Below are positions 6,762 through 7,263 of a DNA stretch of 7,263 nt, one piece after another. The notes beneath the pieces are model-generated. The model saw only the letters and a program-made list of their open reading frames with translations, had not been told where the DNA came from and did not search any database. This stretch comes from Marinilabiliales bacterium. GTDB taxonomy: Bacteria; Bacteroidota; Bacteroidia; Bacteroidales; BM523. A program made the position numbers and the translations under genes. The stretch is taken from assembly GCA_002869425.1 (NCBI GenBank), contig PKSZ01000350.1, positions 1 through 7,263 on the forward strand. The letters are read 5' to 3'. The first letter of the stretch is position 1, and each line of letters begins with the position of its first letter.

Positions 6762-7263
6762 GTGATTGTTGTTTATTACATATTTCTATTCTTCTCTTTG
6801 CTAATTTCCAAAACTCCCTTTTGGCTACTGTATTGTATATCAGACTTCTTTAGAGTTTTTATTCAACACATCTTCAGATACAGAAGAAAGGTTATTTATA
6901 AGAATTTAAGAAATGCATTCCCTTCAAAGACGGATAAAGAAATAAGAAAAATTGCCAATAAATTTTACAGGAATTTCTGTGATATCTTTCTTGAAGTATT
7001 AAAGCTTAAAAGTCTTTCGAAAAAGCAGGTCAAAAAAAGAATCTCGATCAGGAATCCTGAACTACTTGAAAAGTACCATAGTCAAAACAAAAGTATTATG
7101 GGTGTTACGGCGCATCGTAGCAATTGGGAATGGATGGGTGTGGCAGGATTACCTGTTCAAACCCAATACACCGTTCTTGGAATTGCAAAGCCGCTATCAG
7201 ATGAGAAATTTGATAACTACCTGACCAATGTTCGGACAAGATTTGGAATGAAGGTTATTCATT
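6762..7263 (+). CDS. Lipid A late acyltransferase-like protein, LpxL/HtrB family (5' part, truncated by the window edge)
   Basis: The open frame runs from the TAA at 6744-6746 to the window end, giving 167 residues from GTG 6762 with no stop. Family members transfer an acyl chain from acyl carrier protein to a lipid A precursor at the inner membrane. A hydrophobic N-terminal segment covers about residues 2-30 and contains TPFWLLYCISD. YRRKVIYKNLRNAFPS has N48 to P54 as the conserved NL-x-x-AFP block. FYRNFCDIFLEVLKLKSLS follows. The acyltransferase motif is HRSNWE with H118 and E123 (H-x4-D/E) and continues as WMGVAG. This order matches the LpxL/HtrB group of Bacteroidota. There is no in-frame ATG before 7098, and starting there would remove the membrane segment and most of the domain. 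GTG 6762 is therefore preferred, with TTG 6798 (residue 13) as the alternative. The rest of the catalytic domain lies beyond the window. Some relatives in gliding or pigment clusters acylate other substrates, so the exact acceptor is uncertain. Confidence 0.85.
   Translation, partial: MIVVYYIFLFFSLLISKTPFWLLYCISDFFRVFIQHIFRYRRKVIYKNLRNAFPSKTDKEIRKIANKFYRNFCDIFLEVLKLKSLSKKQVKKRISIRNPELLEKYHSQNKSIMGVTAHRSNWEWMGVAGLPVQTQYTVLGIAKPLSDEKFDNYLTNVRTRFGMKVIH

Noticed and set aside
1..7263. A new multi-gene system (defence, toxin-antitoxin, biosynthetic cluster)
   Set aside because: The recognisable genes are two housekeeping enzymes, one secreted protease, one lipid acyltransferase and one redox protein, on both strands with separate promoters. 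Nothing links them into one system, and no mobile or defence gene is present.

Overview
The window looks like chromosomal sequence from a Bacteroidota species, most likely in or near the Bacteroidales. The DNA is AT-rich. Two promoter-like sites match the phylum's TAnnTTTG -7 box exactly, Shine-Dalgarno sequences are not evident, and one secreted protein ends in a type IX secretion (Por) sorting domain. The glycyl-tRNA synthetase is the single-chain dimeric kind and closely resembles Bacteroides homologues as I remember them. I see no integrase, transposase, CRISPR array, tRNA or rRNA.

Layout, left to right. Bases 1-62 may hold the tail of an upstream gene whose TGA overlaps the next ATG. Bases 59-1120 (+) encode a flavodoxin-like/two-[4Fe-4S] ferredoxin fusion of the EFR1 type with several hydrophobic segments. 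It converges on glyS (1117-2640, -), and the two stop codons share the four bases TTAA. A 118-base divergent intergenic region follows, with one TACTTTTG box facing each way, serving glyS and nadB (L-aspartate oxidase, 2759-4330, +). After a 108-base gap comes a large secreted M43-family zinc metalloprotease (4439-6538, +) with signal peptide, metzincin-like catalytic domain, PKD domain, jelly-roll-like domain and T9SS tail. A 223-base non-coding stretch leads to the 5' part of a lipid A late acyltransferase-like gene (LpxL/HtrB family, about 6762 to the window edge, +). This gene has no in-frame ATG near its true N-terminus and probably starts at GTG.

The genes do not form one pathway. glyS (translation) and nadB (first step of de novo NAD synthesis) are housekeeping genes with back-to-back promoters. 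The metalloprotease acts outside the cell. The acyltransferase would build the outer membrane. The EFR1 protein is a redox protein of unknown role. I found no convincing new multi-gene system. The points most worth a second look are the membrane-embedded look of the EFR1 protein, the Asn in place of the metzincin Gly in the protease, the non-ATG start of the acyltransferase, and the compact gene junctions.
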